Shown one piece after another: positions 12,913 through 26,400 of a stretch of DNA of 64,000 nt. The translations under genes were made by a program, and so were the position numbers. Numbering within the stretch: the first letter of the stretch is position 1; the number at the start of each line of letters is the position of its first letter. This stretch comes from Chrysomallon squamiferum (lineage: Eukaryota > Mollusca > Gastropoda > Neomphalida > Peltospiridae): the NCBI GenBank assembly GCA_012295275.1, contig CM022671.1:12457678-12521677 (forward strand). Direction: 5' to 3'. Below the pieces are notes generated by a model. That model had not been told where the DNA came from. It saw only the letters and a program-made list of their open reading frames with translations, and searched no databases.

Positions 12913-12952
12913 AAGATTTCCTGACAGTGTCGGGTGAAGAAAAGAACTGTGA
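12913..12952 (-). other. 5'UTR exon of the glycine-rich gene
   Basis: On the minus strand a splice donor GTGAGT follows position 12913, and a TATA box lies about 30 bases upstream of the inferred transcription start near 12950. This non-coding exon would splice to 12168, where TTTCAG precedes a 12-base leader and the ATG at 12156. Only the donor is firmly seen; the 5' end is inferred from the TATA spacing. Confidence 0.6.
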
Positions 12953-12978
12953 ATGGACTCTGGTCAGTTGTCCACCTG

Positions 12979-12984
12979 TTTATA
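12979..12984 (-). promoter_or_regulatory. TATA box of the glycine-rich gene
   Basis: TATAAA on the minus strand, about 30 bases before the inferred start of the 5'UTR exon that ends at 12913. A TATA promoter is common in strongly expressed, tissue-restricted genes, which would fit a secreted structural protein. Confidence 0.6.
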
Positions 12985-13224
12985 TGACCAGTCGGAGGTC
13001 AACAAATCACCCTGGTTGTCGTCAGATATCACGTGTTTGTTTGATGTTATAATGACCAGTGTCAGTCATATTTCTCATATGTCATAGATTAGTTTATGGT
13101 TCCACGACTTACAAGTTTTCTTAACAAAAAGGGTTTGGTCTGTTCTGGTCCAGGGGTGTGCTACTTACAAGACTGGAAAGGGGCTGTAGCTCAGAATAAA
13201 GTCACAAGGAATCTTATTTTGTTT

Positions 13225-13229
<5 letters not shown>

Positions 13230-13261
<32 letters not shown>
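13230..13261. repeat. (TG)n microsatellite
   Basis: About 16 TG units, able in principle to form Z-DNA, about 280 bases upstream of the inferred start of the glycine-rich gene. Confidence 0.9.
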
Positions 13262-13263
<2 letters not shown>

Positions 13264-13673
13264 ACAAATTATTTCTGTATATGTGTGTATTAGTATGCAC
13301 ACACGTGTCAACGTTATATAAAAACAAAATAATAAATAATTTAAATCAAACGTTTATTTCACGTCTAATAACTATCAAAATGTTGCAGTATTTAATTAAT
13401 AAAATTAAATATATATTCATTCAGTTTTTCATTTTGTTTTCATCCTTCTTAAACCCCTCCAAAACCGCCACTCTCAAACGCCAGTGAAGCCAAGTTCAGC
13501 CATGAATTGTCTCAGATTAGTTTCTGACGATCTTGCAGTAGGACTGAACTACGTAATATACGTCGCAACTAGTGACAGTGAAATATAATGGACATACGGA
13601 TCACAGATGCCGCTCTGTGTTCATGTCTGTTATGAACTATGTTTAGTCCGAATATACCCAACCACGATTTCCT

Positions 13674-13697
13674 ATTACGTCACGTTACTGACGTAAT
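13674..13697. promoter_or_regulatory. Inverted pair of bZIP-type sites
   Basis: Arms ATTACGTCA and TGACGTAAT are exact reverse complements separated by CGTTAC. Each arm contains TTACGTCA/TGACGTAA, a CREB/ATF-C/EBP or PAR-bZIP type half-palindrome. It lies about 720 bases upstream of the inferred start of the glycine-rich gene, so it could be a distal promoter element. Binding is inference. Confidence 0.45.
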
Positions 13698-14293
13698 GAG
13701 GTTTTTATAATAATAATAGGTTAAGCATTAAAAATTAAATGCAGTTTCTTGTTATAAAAATCAAAAATAATTTATATTATATTAAAATATAATCCAGTTG
13801 TAACAATGATTACATTAAAATATTAAAAATTGTGATAATGATGGTATATATATATATATATATATTATTATTATTATTATAACAACGATTATAATAATAA
13901 TAATAATAACACCACCACCAGCAACAATAACAACAATAAGAAAAATAAATATGTTTCAATCATAATTTTCGACATATTACGTTGTTTTTTTTTGTTTTTT
14001 TTGACGATTTAGATTGTAAACTTATAATATTGTATAAATGAAAATGTGAAATAATTGTTCATTATCTCGACTATATTTATGTACATTATTGAATGAACTC
14101 TCGTATTATATCATTAAACTACTGATTTATGTTTGAGTCGCATTTATAAACATCTGCTGTTACACAGCAGTGACAGGTGTGACTAATTGATGTTACATAA
14201 AACATCTAACAAGACGGAGGAGACTCACGATAAACTCCGCCCACTCCTCTGTTATTTTCCCTATTTCAAATATAATAAAGCTAATTGTTATAC

Positions 14294-14400
<107 letters not shown>

Positions 14401-15165
14401 CACACTAATGAACTCACTTGAAGAAGGAAAGTCTATACGTTTACTATACTTTCAAGAGATAGTTTTATTTGTTTCCTTAGACCAGTGTTTGGTAATAATA
14501 AAAGTAAAAACTCAAGAAGATGTTACTGTTTTTCTTTTATAAATTACGTCATTTTGTATATAAATATTACAACCAAGAATACAGTTTTGCAGAATATACT
14601 CTTTTGGAGACTTTGTCCTTGCATGTCCGACTAGTTACTTTGTTACAACATGTCTTGTATTTTGGCTATCAATTCCTATAATGTAGTATTCTTTAAAGGA
14701 TTCTTTTTATGTCTTTTTCAATTTTCTTTCACGTACAAGCGTAGGCATACATAAATACATACATATATAAACACACACACATACACAAATGCACACAAAA
14801 ACACAAAAACTAACAAAAAAAATAAGTTCTCTTTCTTACTGAATAGAAGTCGTTTAGTTGGTTTTTATGAAACTAAGATTGATTAGTCTCGTTATTTACG
14901 GTGAAGAGAAATGATTAATCAGATAAAAGTTCAGAATGGAAGTGTCAAGTTGTCTGTTTCTATCCACTGTCCCACTTTTATTATGAATATATTGCTAGAT
15001 CTTCAATAAATATTCAGTTGTCAGTTTTTAGCAACTATTTAAAAATCATGTTTTCACACGGTTTCTTAGCCGTGTCCATTTAATAAGTATTTGAAGAAGT
15101 TTGAATGATTATTTTCAGAAATATATCGCATACGTTAATAATTTTAAGATGCGGGTCTTTCTTTT

Positions 15166-15268
<103 letters not shown>

Positions 15269-15544
15269 ATACTGTCATAATAATATATTGATACATTTCC
15301 AAGCCGAACTTATAACAGAATACAATCTCATTGTTACCAATGAAAAGTTTTTGCTCTTAAATGAAATTTGAAAGCGGGTTTTAAAACTTATTGTAAATTT
15401 ATCTTATAAAATTATAATATTAACAGATCACTGTAAATTTGTCAATAATATTCTCATTGTCCTTCAGTTTTATAATAATTTTGTATTCACATTTTATTTT
15501 TATTATTTTATTTTTTTCATTTCTTTATTTTTTTTTTTTTTGTA

Positions 15545-15550
15545 TTTATT
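15545..15550 (-). terminator. Poly(A) signal of the large secreted-protein gene
   Basis: AATAAA on the minus strand, 62 bases after the TAA at 15612-15614. Position and sequence support the terminal exon model. Confidence 0.65.
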
Positions 15551-15611
15551 CATCGGTTAACTTAACAATTAACAACTGAAATCTGCGAGTTTGCTAGCAT
15601 GCCTTCCACTG

Positions 15612-15911
15612 TTAGTCTATGATTGGCATACCTGAAAATAGGCAGCAAAAATACATCAAGAAAACAATAACATTACAGTAAATATATACACATACAAACA
15701 CTTTCTACTGAAAGTTCTTAATATTAATTATGAGTGGAAAACTTAAAATTTCACTTGCCTCTGACAAATATTAATTGATGTGGTACATTTTTTAACAAAA
15801 TTTTAAGTACTGTAGATGAAGCATTTCATAAACAGACAATAATTTTCAGTACATATCATGGCATTATGTAAATGTGTGAATGTGTGTGTGTGTGTGTATT
15901 TCTGTCTGTCT

Positions 15912-16000
<89 letters not shown>

Positions 16001-18765
16001 TGAACGTGCATATTTTTTGATTTCATTGTGGATATGTTTATAACATATTGTACAGGTTTTTCGACTCATATTAGTATAACTGGTTGTATATGTGCTTGAT
16101 TTGTTGGACATGACAGGTAACTTACCTCCTGCATAACTATAAGGTATATCCATGTCAGCCATATTCATGTACGCGATTTCTTTAACCGACCATCCTCTTC
16201 TTCTATTTGGATTAGTACTCTTGGGAAGTACAGGCTGAATTTGTCCAATACTGTAATCTAAAGGTCCTTTTGCGACACGGGATAAAACAAAAAGTAATTT
16301 TATAGATAACATTTCTTCTTCTTTTTCATCTTATTATTATCATTATCATCATCAACACCATCATCTTCCTCGAAATAATAATAATAATTATTTTTGAGGT
16401 TGTTGTTGTTTTTGTTATTATTATGATCGTTGCTGGTGTTTTTAGAATACCAACAATATTATTATCGTTATTAATTCATTTATTTCTATGAACGACGCTA
16501 GCGCCTATCGGATATTATTAAACAGAATTGCAATGTACAGTTAAAATATACACCTGAATAAGGTATATCCATATCAGCCATTTTCATGAAAGCTATGTCT
16601 TTAGCAGACCACCCCGAGTTTCCAAGTTGTTTGGACTGTCCTGTCTTAGGACTCATCAAATTCTGCTGAATTGACTGGGAGTCTAAAATTCAGTAAAAGT
16701 TACAGTAAGCAGTATTAATAAACAAAGGAATATCTCAAGCATCTTTCACATCTGTTTAAATTATCTAGCTTATTACTTTTATACTGAAATTAAAACAATT
16801 TGTTCTGTTACGTTTACATTATTCCAGGTTTACACTGAAGAGGCTGAGTGACTGTTTGAGAAATAAGAAATTAGCACTTTGACATTTTCCAGCCCTCTTA
16901 ACGATGGTTCTGACTATAGAATTATTTTTGTTTGCTTCTTATAATTTACTGATTTGTTTTTAAACATTTAATTTGTTTCTGTATTTATTTACATATTTAA
17001 AAATCTAAAGTATTAAATATAAAAAATTAAAAAGGAAAATTATAATTAAATAAATAATTACAGTAGGTTGAATTAACCTACCTGTTTGAACTGTAGATTG
17101 TAGCCTGGTTTGTTGCCTGGTCGCTATGGATGGCACAACAGTATCTAGAAGTATTGATACTGGACTGTTTATCTGCTGTGGATAAATCGAAGTAATTGCT
17201 GATGCTGTAATGTCCAATGGAAGTGCAGGAGATGCATCAGCTGTTGATGTAAGGACTACATTTTTCTGAACATTAGACGGACTTACACTCTGACTTGTGT
17301 CGCTTGACTGAATACGTCTGATACTTCCACTTGAGTCAACTAAAATAATAATATCTCCAGCTGCAGCTGATAGTCTTAAATTATTTATCCATCCACGTTC
17401 AGGATTTACATTAGCGGTATTTTGGGTCTGTGTCTGTGTCTGCGCTGTTCTGATGCCCGTTTCGGATGCTTTGTTTGGTACTAACTTATTAAAAATCTGA
17501 TGCGAAGGATCAGGAACATTTTTCTGATTAGCAGCCGAAATTTTTATACCGTTTAGCGATAGTATGTTTTGTGCTGAATTTCTTTGTAGTTCTTTCGCAT
17601 TATCTTGAATTTTACTAGGTGATAAATGTATGACCTCTTGTACATCAAGAACAGATGACTTCTGATTTTTATATGATCGTTTTTCATTAATTAGTTCAGA
17701 TAATCGAACAACAGATTGCTGTTGCTTTTCTGAAAGAGTAGTAATTTGTGGCAATATATGACTCTTTTCTGATAGCTTTATTTGTGAATCGGCTAGGCTG
17801 TAATTATCTTTGTTAGATGGAATTCCTAAACTTGACATTTGTTTAGGTACATTCTGTCTGATGCCTGGAGAATTATTATTTTTCACTAAAACTTCATTAT
17901 TTATGTTATTATTATTCGATGATAACATTGGTAATTCATTAGACGCTCGGATTAAACTTAATCTTGGATATACAGATCCCGTGCTTGTTGCACGTGTATT
18001 CGACGGAATTAAATTATTATATAAAGTTGATGCTCTCTCAACTTGTTTTTGGAATCTCCTTACTGGTGAGTCTAGAAGAGACTTTTGTTTAGCTCTGTTA
18101 TCAAAACCTTTTCCTCGATTCACAGATTCAAAGTTCACAACATTATTATTTTTATCTGTAAATATGATAAAATCACCGCTTGCCGTTGAAACCTCGACAG
18201 TTTTGAACTGTCCATTTTGTTGACTGACATCAGAACGAACATCAGTGTTACTGTGATGATTAATTCTGGTTCTTCTAACATCATTCTGTACAGAAGGCAC
18301 CGGTGTGTCATTGATATTTGCTTGTTGAATATTTCGTATTTGATGCGTCTTCAACGATCGCCCATTTAAATTTGACAGCAAATCACTTTGTTGGTTCAGC
18401 GACACAGGGCCTGAATGTACACAGGAAAAGTGGATGAATTAAAAAACAATAAAAACAAAGCGATTATGCACTTGGATACGTAGTTTATGAGAATGTTATT
18501 AAAAAAAAAAAAAAAAAAAAAAGGAAAAAACTAAAACTAAAAAGAAAAAATATATATTTTCTTATGCAGCATAACAAATTAATAGAAATGTAAATAAAAA
18601 TTATGATTATAATCATATCAATACAACCAAAAAAACTTATTTTATTAACATAAGATAAAACTTTGAAAATGTACAAATAACTAAACAAAATAAAACAACA
18701 AAAAATATATATCTCAAAAATCAGCTTCTTCATAATTTCTTCTTTCTTTCTTCTTCTTATATTAA

Positions 18766-18849
<84 letters not shown>

Positions 18850-21496
18850 TGTTATAATTTTACATGAAAAAGAATTCAAGTCGTTCAACATTGACATCTG
18901 AGTGAAAATAAATAGTAGACACAAAATTGTTTATATACTGAATGCAATTGCATGTTTATGAATAAAAATGTGTTTTTAAATATTTTAATGTGAAATCTTA
19001 CCTTGCTGGGTAGCATCTTGATACTTCCTAGAAGTTATAGAATTTGTAATCTGGTTGACTGTGTTCAATAAAGCTGAAGAACTATTTCTTAGATGATACT
19101 TAGAGCTCACGTTGTTTACAATAAAGTTTTTTGGTATGGTCAAGCCGTGAGATCCAGAAACAGACGTTGATGATTCAGTGATTTGCATGTTAGGAATTAC
19201 AAGATTGGAATTTCCTAGAACTGATTGGCTGTCCTGTCGATTTGCAACAGTAACAATATCTGTACTAGGATTTTCCAACATCGACTCTCGATTAAAAGAA
19301 CCATGACTGCTTTGTATTCTTAGACTGTTAGGATTACTTTGTCTGTAAAAGACATTATTTGAAAGTGGCCTATTCAGTAATGTTTTAATTCTGACAGTCT
19401 GTTCTGCCTGATTTTCATTATTTGCCGGACTGACCTGCTGTTTAATACTATTCATTATGGAAGGGTTTTTGGACCAGTAATTTGGACGTAGAATTGACTC
19501 TAGCAGTTGATTTCTATTCATCAGTAACATGTTTCGAATTCTGTTGTTAATATGAACTGGATAATGGTTAGTTAATCTCAGATTATCATCGTTTAATATT
19601 GAAGGAATAGAAAGTCTATCATTTATTTGACCTTTCTGAAACGATGGCGAAACATATTTATTGAGCATGGTTAGAATACGACGAATATTTTGTACCTCAA
19701 TATTAGGTTTATTTGCCGGCATTAAAGCGTTTTGAGCAACCTCATTTGCCATTGCTACTGGCTGGTTCAGTGAAGAAATCGGGTCCATGTTTGGTATGAC
19801 AGCGTTGCGAAAGCCATTAATTTTAAACGTAGTTTGATTAATCAGTGACAAAATATCCAGAGCACCATTATTTGTAGGTAAAACAGATTTAAGTTTGTCG
19901 GGTGATGACAAAATTGAATTTAACTGGGAAGATCTACGGTTTGTATTTAATGACGGTTGGTTATGCAGTAATGTTGCATTATAACGTGAATAGGCCGGAT
20001 TTTGAACTTTATCATGCAGAGGCTGGTTTTCGTTTAAAACAGAAGAGGTTAGGAATATTTCTCCGTTGGTGTTTGATGAATGCTGGTTTGCAGGCAAGAA
20101 GGAATTAGTTATTAGAGATTGAACGGTCGATTTCAAAATCCTGTTAATTAATGAAGGGTACAAGAATCTGTTGTTTTCATTTACTGTCTGTTGTTTGGGC
20201 ATTTCTGAAATACTTTTGTCTTTCAATGAAGGGTTGGAAAACACTTTATTTATATTTATATTTAATGCAGGTTGGTTAGGATTTGTCTGAATATCATTAC
20301 TAATAGCAGAGAGAAATCCATTACTTGTTGGTCGACCAAAACTATTTTTCTTAACAGTAGAATGGATTTGAAATTTACTTTTAGTATGTTGGTTAGAGGA
20401 TGTCTGCATGTTTTTATTTGCTCGTAAAGGCTTAGTAAGTTCTTTAGCTCGATTCAATTTGCCCTGATCTGATAATGTTAATTTATTTGTGTTCTTTTTG
20501 GTAAATTGATGATCTTTACTTGATGCAGACTCTTTCAGAAAATTCAACACTTTACTTGGTAAAGAAATATTAACAGTTAAGTTAGGTATTTTCGTGACTG
20601 GCTGCTTAGGTAAGTCCAGAATTTTATTATTGAGTTCAGAATGATTTTGTAATTCGTTGGTATTATTTAATGCATTCTGATAAGCAGTTATCATGATTTT
20701 ATTACTTGATACAGAAGTTTCAGTGTTTGGAATTTCCTTATTTATGGCCAGCATATGCTGCTGGGACGTTGCCAAACGGTCATCATTTAACTGTGCAGTT
20801 AAATTATTCTTACTGTTGACTCTTGATACAACGTTGTTTCGTAATCCATACAAAACCCATGGAATTCCATTTGGATAATAATATAAAGCAGCAGGCCGAG
20901 TTTCAAAGTGTGATACTTTTTGGACTATGGGAATGACTGGTCTAATTAAATTATGCGGAAGACTTCTGTAGACCGCATTGTTAACATTATTTCCACTCTT
21001 TTTTCTCTGGGAATTGTCATTAATGGTTGTCAATCGTTTCGTATCCTGGATATATAAGTGAAAATGACTTGATGGATACCCATTTCTCAAATTTGAAGGC
21101 ATCGTAGCAAATCTGAGGTTCGTAATCACAAACTGACCTTGGTTTAGATTGGAGAGTTTCATCTGATTCAAAGCTGTTCTCTGCAGATACTGCTGTAGGA
21201 CAGAGTAGAGGTGTTGGTGTTGAATGATGTAATTGAGGAAATATCTTGATTGAGTTTCTACTGGAGTATTAGGATAAGCCGCTGTTAAAATATATTTTTA
21301 TATTTTCAGTAACATGAAGCAATGTGCACTGAATAATAATTGAGTAAATTTGTTCAAATTGACAAGAAAGAAATTATTTTCCTTTCTTTTAAACAGATGC
21401 AGCTTTTGCGATCATAAATATAACAGAGAAACACACAAAATAATAGCGAGATAGATGAACAGGTACAGAGAGAGAGAGAGAGAGAGAGAGAGACGT

Positions 21497-21583
<87 letters not shown>

Positions 21584-21968
21584 GTGATTAATATTCTACA
21601 TTACCTAGAAGCTTATTTTGTAGATCTGCTCCAAAAAGTGATGTAAGATGAAAAGGTATCAGAAATCGCAGTCTTGTTGAGCCAAGGAGAATTTCCATCA
21701 TGGCAACAACTGGCGGACGTGAATTTGGCAGAAAGGAGACAATAAAAGAGTGAGGAGGAGCCAACGCAATGTTTGAGGCATCTGGAATAGCAACTGGTTT
21801 GATAATGATTGTCTTCCACTGTGGCATGGAATATACACTTCCTCTTGATGGAAATGGAAGTCGCTGGAAAATAATACGAGGCCATGGTGGAAATTTGTAA
21901 ACAGTCGCTGAAATCTCGACTGATAGCAGAAGTAGAAGCAGCGGCGAAATCGTTGGCATGAACGCCAT
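15612..21968 (-). CDS. Large secreted Asn/Ser-rich protein with duplicated C-terminal motif
   Basis: Exons in transcription order: 21605-21968, 19002-21281, 17082-18410, 16554-16682, 16126-16257, 15612-15631. They join to 4254 nt (1417 residues); every intron is GT-AG and phase 1. The ATG at 21968 follows a 5'UTR acceptor (TCTGTCTAG, exon edge 21975) and starts a clear signal peptide, MAFMPTISPLLLLLLSVEISA, with likely cleavage near residue 21. Residues 122-1324 come from two long exons rich in Asn, Ser, Gln and Leu with almost no Cys, so this part is probably disordered. Two degenerate motifs of the form A-x-G-D-[FI]-I-I-x-x-[TV]-D occur at 956-971 and 1229-1244. The next two exons each encode a GWS-x-K-[DE]-IA motif (1348-1367 and 1389-1408), and the protein ends GGMPIID. 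I do not recognise the family. A secreted structural or shell/byssus/egg-case-type role is inference. Confidence 0.85.
15915..15998. repeat. (AG)n microsatellite in last intron
   Basis: 42 AG units, preceded by (TG)n and (TCTG)n at about 15879-15914, inside the last intron of the large secreted-protein gene. In that transcript it reads as a (CU)n tract. Confidence 0.95.
18766..18848. repeat. (TTA)n microsatellite
   Basis: About 27 trinucleotide units in the intron between exons 19002-21281 and 17082-18410, with an A-run at 18499-18521 nearby. Confidence 0.95.
21466..21582. repeat. Imperfect (GA)n microsatellite in first coding intron
   Basis: About 117 bases of GA repeats with three short interruptions, directly after the donor of exon 21605-21968. 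It is (CU)-rich in the transcript. Confidence 0.95.
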
Positions 21969-22892
21969 TATGAAACTAGACAGAGAGAGAAAGAAAGAAA
22001 GAAAAAAAAATATTTTGTAAAATATAGATATATAAAACAACTAAGTCTAAATCCTCTATATGGATATAAATCATTATAACATTATCATCTGTACATGAAA
22101 TTCGGATTTATTTTTATGTCGAAAATTCGTTAAAACTATTTAGGAATAAACGGAAAATTAATTACTATTATATATACTGTATACAAGCTTATAAGGGTTT
22201 AGTAAAATAATTTAAAAAATACCAAAAAAACCAACGACTTTTTATGAATAAACAATTTAGTGGACTAAACAATAAATGCTAAATAATATTATTATTACAA
22301 TCAAATGAGATAATTGTAAGGCAGAAGGGCATATACACAGTATTTGTTTTTTCCACTGGGAATAAAGACGAATACATTCTTTCCATTTCCAACCCTTGAG
22401 ATGACCATATGAAAAGCATTTATAAAGATTTACAAATTTTTCTTTTTTCAGGACATAAATAAAATATTAAATTAACATAAATTATGCAAACTCGCGAATC
22501 TGATTAATCAAAGATTTTAGAGGACCGTGTTCGAGATTACGGAAACTGCCGACATAGTGGCCATTATATCCACCGTTGTTTAAGACTCTTTTATCAGAAT
22601 TTTGTTGAAAATACAAAAAGACAAAAAAACAACAACAACAACAACAACAAAAAAACACACGCACACATGTACAAACTAGCAAGTTATTATTTTCGTCTCT
22701 CTGAAATAGAATAAAATAATGATAAAAAATTCTACTTAATATCCAGTAAAACAAATACGTAGAAAGCCTAATTTTCTTCTTCGAATAATACTGACATTCT
22801 TTATATGTAATTTACATAACAATACAGCTACATCTACAGAAAAAAACGAATAACAAGTAAAAACGTTGTAAAACAGACGTTAGCATACCTAC

Positions 22893-22940
22893 CACAATCT
22901 TGTTCGCCAGTCGACAGACTATATGTCAGCGTTACACATG
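22893..22940 (-). other. Probable 5'UTR exon of the large secreted-protein gene
   Basis: A minus-strand donor GATTGTG|GTAGGT ends a candidate non-coding exon at 22893, upstream of the 5'UTR acceptor at 21976-21978. The right edge is a guess; no TATAAA is seen at the expected distance. Confidence 0.4.
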
Positions 22941-23499
22941 ATCTTTTCTTTTTTCTTTTCTAAATCGTAAAAAATAAAGTTAAAGTGACAGGTAATGAAC
23001 TAAAAAAGGTAAGCCTTTCGGCACAGGTATATATATTATTATGAGATGTACACATAGATGATATTGTTTCTAAAATAATTTTTAATGGATCATGTCTATG
23101 ACCCGCAGCAAATTATCTATCCGTGAATGTCCACGCAGTATTTTAAAAATATTTTTATTTTATTTTTATTTTTATTTTTATTTTTTTTTAAAAAGAAGAT
23201 TTAAGAAATTAATAGTTTTGAATTTTGTAATAAAAAAATTATGAAATTATAAAATTATACTAAAAAAAAAAGAAAAAAATTAAATCAAAATATGTATGTA
23301 TGTGTACACACACACACACACACACACACTAGTAATAAAGCAAAAATTACTGAGTGAAAGTAACAAGCAAGATTATCGGTTGTTGTCATTGAACGACACT
23401 CAGCGAATTGCGTCCCTTTAAATTAACTCTTCATAATAAGTTATGATAAAAACATTTCCAGACCGTATTGAATAAAAATGTTCTGATACATTTCAGCAA
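22941..23499. other. Divergent intergenic region, secreted-protein gene / BRAP
   Basis: About 550 bases between the inferred 5' end of the minus-strand secreted-protein gene and the BRAP start codon. It includes a (T)nA-rich tract (23140-23200) and a (CA)n run (23305-23329). It should contain the BRAP 5'UTR and promoter, but no definite motif fixes the start site. Confidence 0.45.
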
Positions 23500-26400
23500 A
23501 TGCTAATTTCTCTAGTTGTATTACGGCTTGAAATTGCCGATAGTTGTCAAGTACCAACAGTCTTCAAACCATATTCAGGTTATAAATTAAAAATCAGGAA
23601 ACTAATCGTTAGCAGACGCATTATTCATTTATTGTTATTTCTTAAATTAAGGAAGTATTGACATTGAAATTGAAATAGTCTCAATTAAGTCTTTTATTTC
23701 TATATTAGTAATTAGTCATTACATATGACTATGTGATTATTATTTATTTATGCCATAAACAGCTATGAGTAAAACCATAAAATGTTAAAGAAATGAATTA
23801 ACTATGTAACCTTGGAATGAAAATTGTATAATAATTAAGAAAACTATGATTATGATAATAACTGCTTATAACATTATTATAATGTTGTGTGCTTTGTAAA
23901 TTGTATATTTTGAAAAGCAAAACATTAAGATATTAAGAATTTATATCTCTAATTTAAGTAATTAATGGTCTTATTATTATTTCTTATTTCAATATATATT
24001 ATATTAATTAAAAAAAAATAGTTTTACCATGGCGTATGTTATAAATATATACAAAAAAACATACTAGCATAATTTGCCACCATTTAATTGCATAATCTTG
24101 AGTTATACATCTGTGTACATGCATAAAAAATACATATAACAAAAATGTGTTAACAAATTTTCAGCTCCTCTGTATAAACAATTATCAAGTGACTTGAAGG
24201 ACCCAGCAAATGTTCAACACAAACTGAGCTATGCTGGGATTGTGAGGGAGTCTAGTCGATGTAAAACTGAGGACTTCCACAGACAGATTCGTGAATCAGC
24301 AGGATTAAGAGAATATTATAGCATTACTTTGGAAACATACTTTCCTCCAGGTATTTATTCTAATATTAATAATCTTCTTCATTTTTTTTTTTTTTTTTCA
24401 TTTTTATGTTGTATTTATGTCTGTTTCTGAAATTATTTAGCACTTTACTTCCCACATACGAAATAATAATTATGTGATAATCATTATTATGATAACAGTG
24501 ATAATAACTCAATAATTAAAAAGCATTTCTAATTCTTTAACAAATATGGTTCCATGGTGTGTTGTTTAGAGACACCTGATCACCAAAATCAAAATAACAT
24601 CAAACAAGTCAAAATCTTATTACTTGTCACACACCTACCTGTATTTTATTATGTATCAAAATGCAAATAACTAATGTTTGTAAGAGACTGGGAATTTATT
24701 TTTTATTCACTATTTTCTACTAGTTCCTATTAGGATATGCACAACTAAACCTATATAATAGCGACTTCCCTAGTCTGTCGAATAGTCTGAAAGTATTTGG
24801 AAAACTAAGTTATTTTTCAACTTTTAGTTTGTGCCAGCATCCAATGAATTGTGTACCTGTAATGCTGTTATGGTAAACATGTTATTGGTCACAATTGTCA
24901 GTTTGGCCATAAAAGCACTTTATTCATTCCAGGACTGAGCCTTGATAAAACATTCCAGATGATTGATTGGGTGTGTCCCTTGATAAAATAATAATAATAA
25001 TTTAATCACAACAATTTTAAAGAAATTAAAACAATCTGTTTCCTTTTTTTATGTTTATATTACAGTTTTTATGATATGGTTACATGTTTTTAAAGTGTAA
25101 ATTAACAAAATATGGTCAGAGGTCATTCAGAAGTTGTACATACAAGTCAAAGTGTTGTGCTATTAGTGGCCTTATTGGCAGTCAGAAAAAATTCCAAGTG
25201 CATACGCTGTGGTTAATATATATATATATATTTTTTTTTTTTATTACTAAATATTATATTGTTAAGAATACATAACTTGATACACATACACATTTTTTCC
25301 AGACAAAAATGAAACAGAAATGAGCAGTGTTGATCCAGTAACCATCACCAGTGAAGTTAAAGTTGACACACCTGAATCTGATGAAAAGTCCATTTCTAAA
25401 CTTAGCTTGAATGAAACAGAAAATGAAGTCAAAGTCAAATGCTCTAGACAGAGTGAATGTATTCCAGGAACATCTCACAGGAGTTCACCTGAGTCAGACA
25501 AAGTGTCCCGATCAGTGCCATCAAAAGAATCATCTTTAAGTCACGATGACTCTAAAGGTGAGCGACGAACTGCAGTCACTACACTTCCCAAGAGTCACAG
25601 TCCAACAGGGAGATTGTCATCATCAATACCCTTTTTCTCAGGAAATCCATGTGTGGAACGAACCAAGGGTATTCTTCATGTGTACAAGGATGGGTATGGT
25701 CTACTTTTGTATTATAATAAACAGTTCTGATGATGCACTGTAATGCTGCTGATGCTGATGATATTTTTCGCTTCTCTAAATCATTTATCAAGTACATTTT
25801 AAAGATTTTTTTCCGAGTTAAGAAATATTTTGGAACACAGAGAAGTTTTTTTGATGCTATTTAAGATGTTACTAGTTGAAAGAAAATGATCATTTATACA
25901 ACATGTATTATCCATTTGTGTGTATAGTTAAAGTTGATATTTTTATATTTTTGCTAGACTTCAACGATTTGTTTAAATAGAAATAAGATATGTTTAAATG
26001 CTCTAATTCTGATTTAATGTTTCAGAGAGAGAAAGTCACTTGATGCAGGAGTAGCTCGTAGTGAGATGATCTGTATGCTGGGTGTACCAGCCTCCTACAT
26101 GATTCATGATCTTCTCAAATTTGTTGCTCCAATGAGGTAAAGTTGTTAGACATTGAATTAACAACAGTCATGATATCTGTATGAATAGGAAATTAGCTCA
26201 GTGATTAGAAATGACAATTTTACTTTATCACAGATAATATATATGTGTAACATAAAGTTGTGAAAGGAAATATCCTAGCTGTTACAATTTGTTTCTCAGT
26301 GTAACATCTGTATCTGTGTCAGACATTTTTTGTTCTTGGTTCATATTACTTTATATATGTTTTAATATTAACATAATTTGACTACTAACTGTGGCTGTTG

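Noticed and set aside
13096-13293. 65-codon frame ending in a Cys-Val run
   Set aside because: Half of it is the translated (TG)n microsatellite; the rest shows no similarity or splice context.
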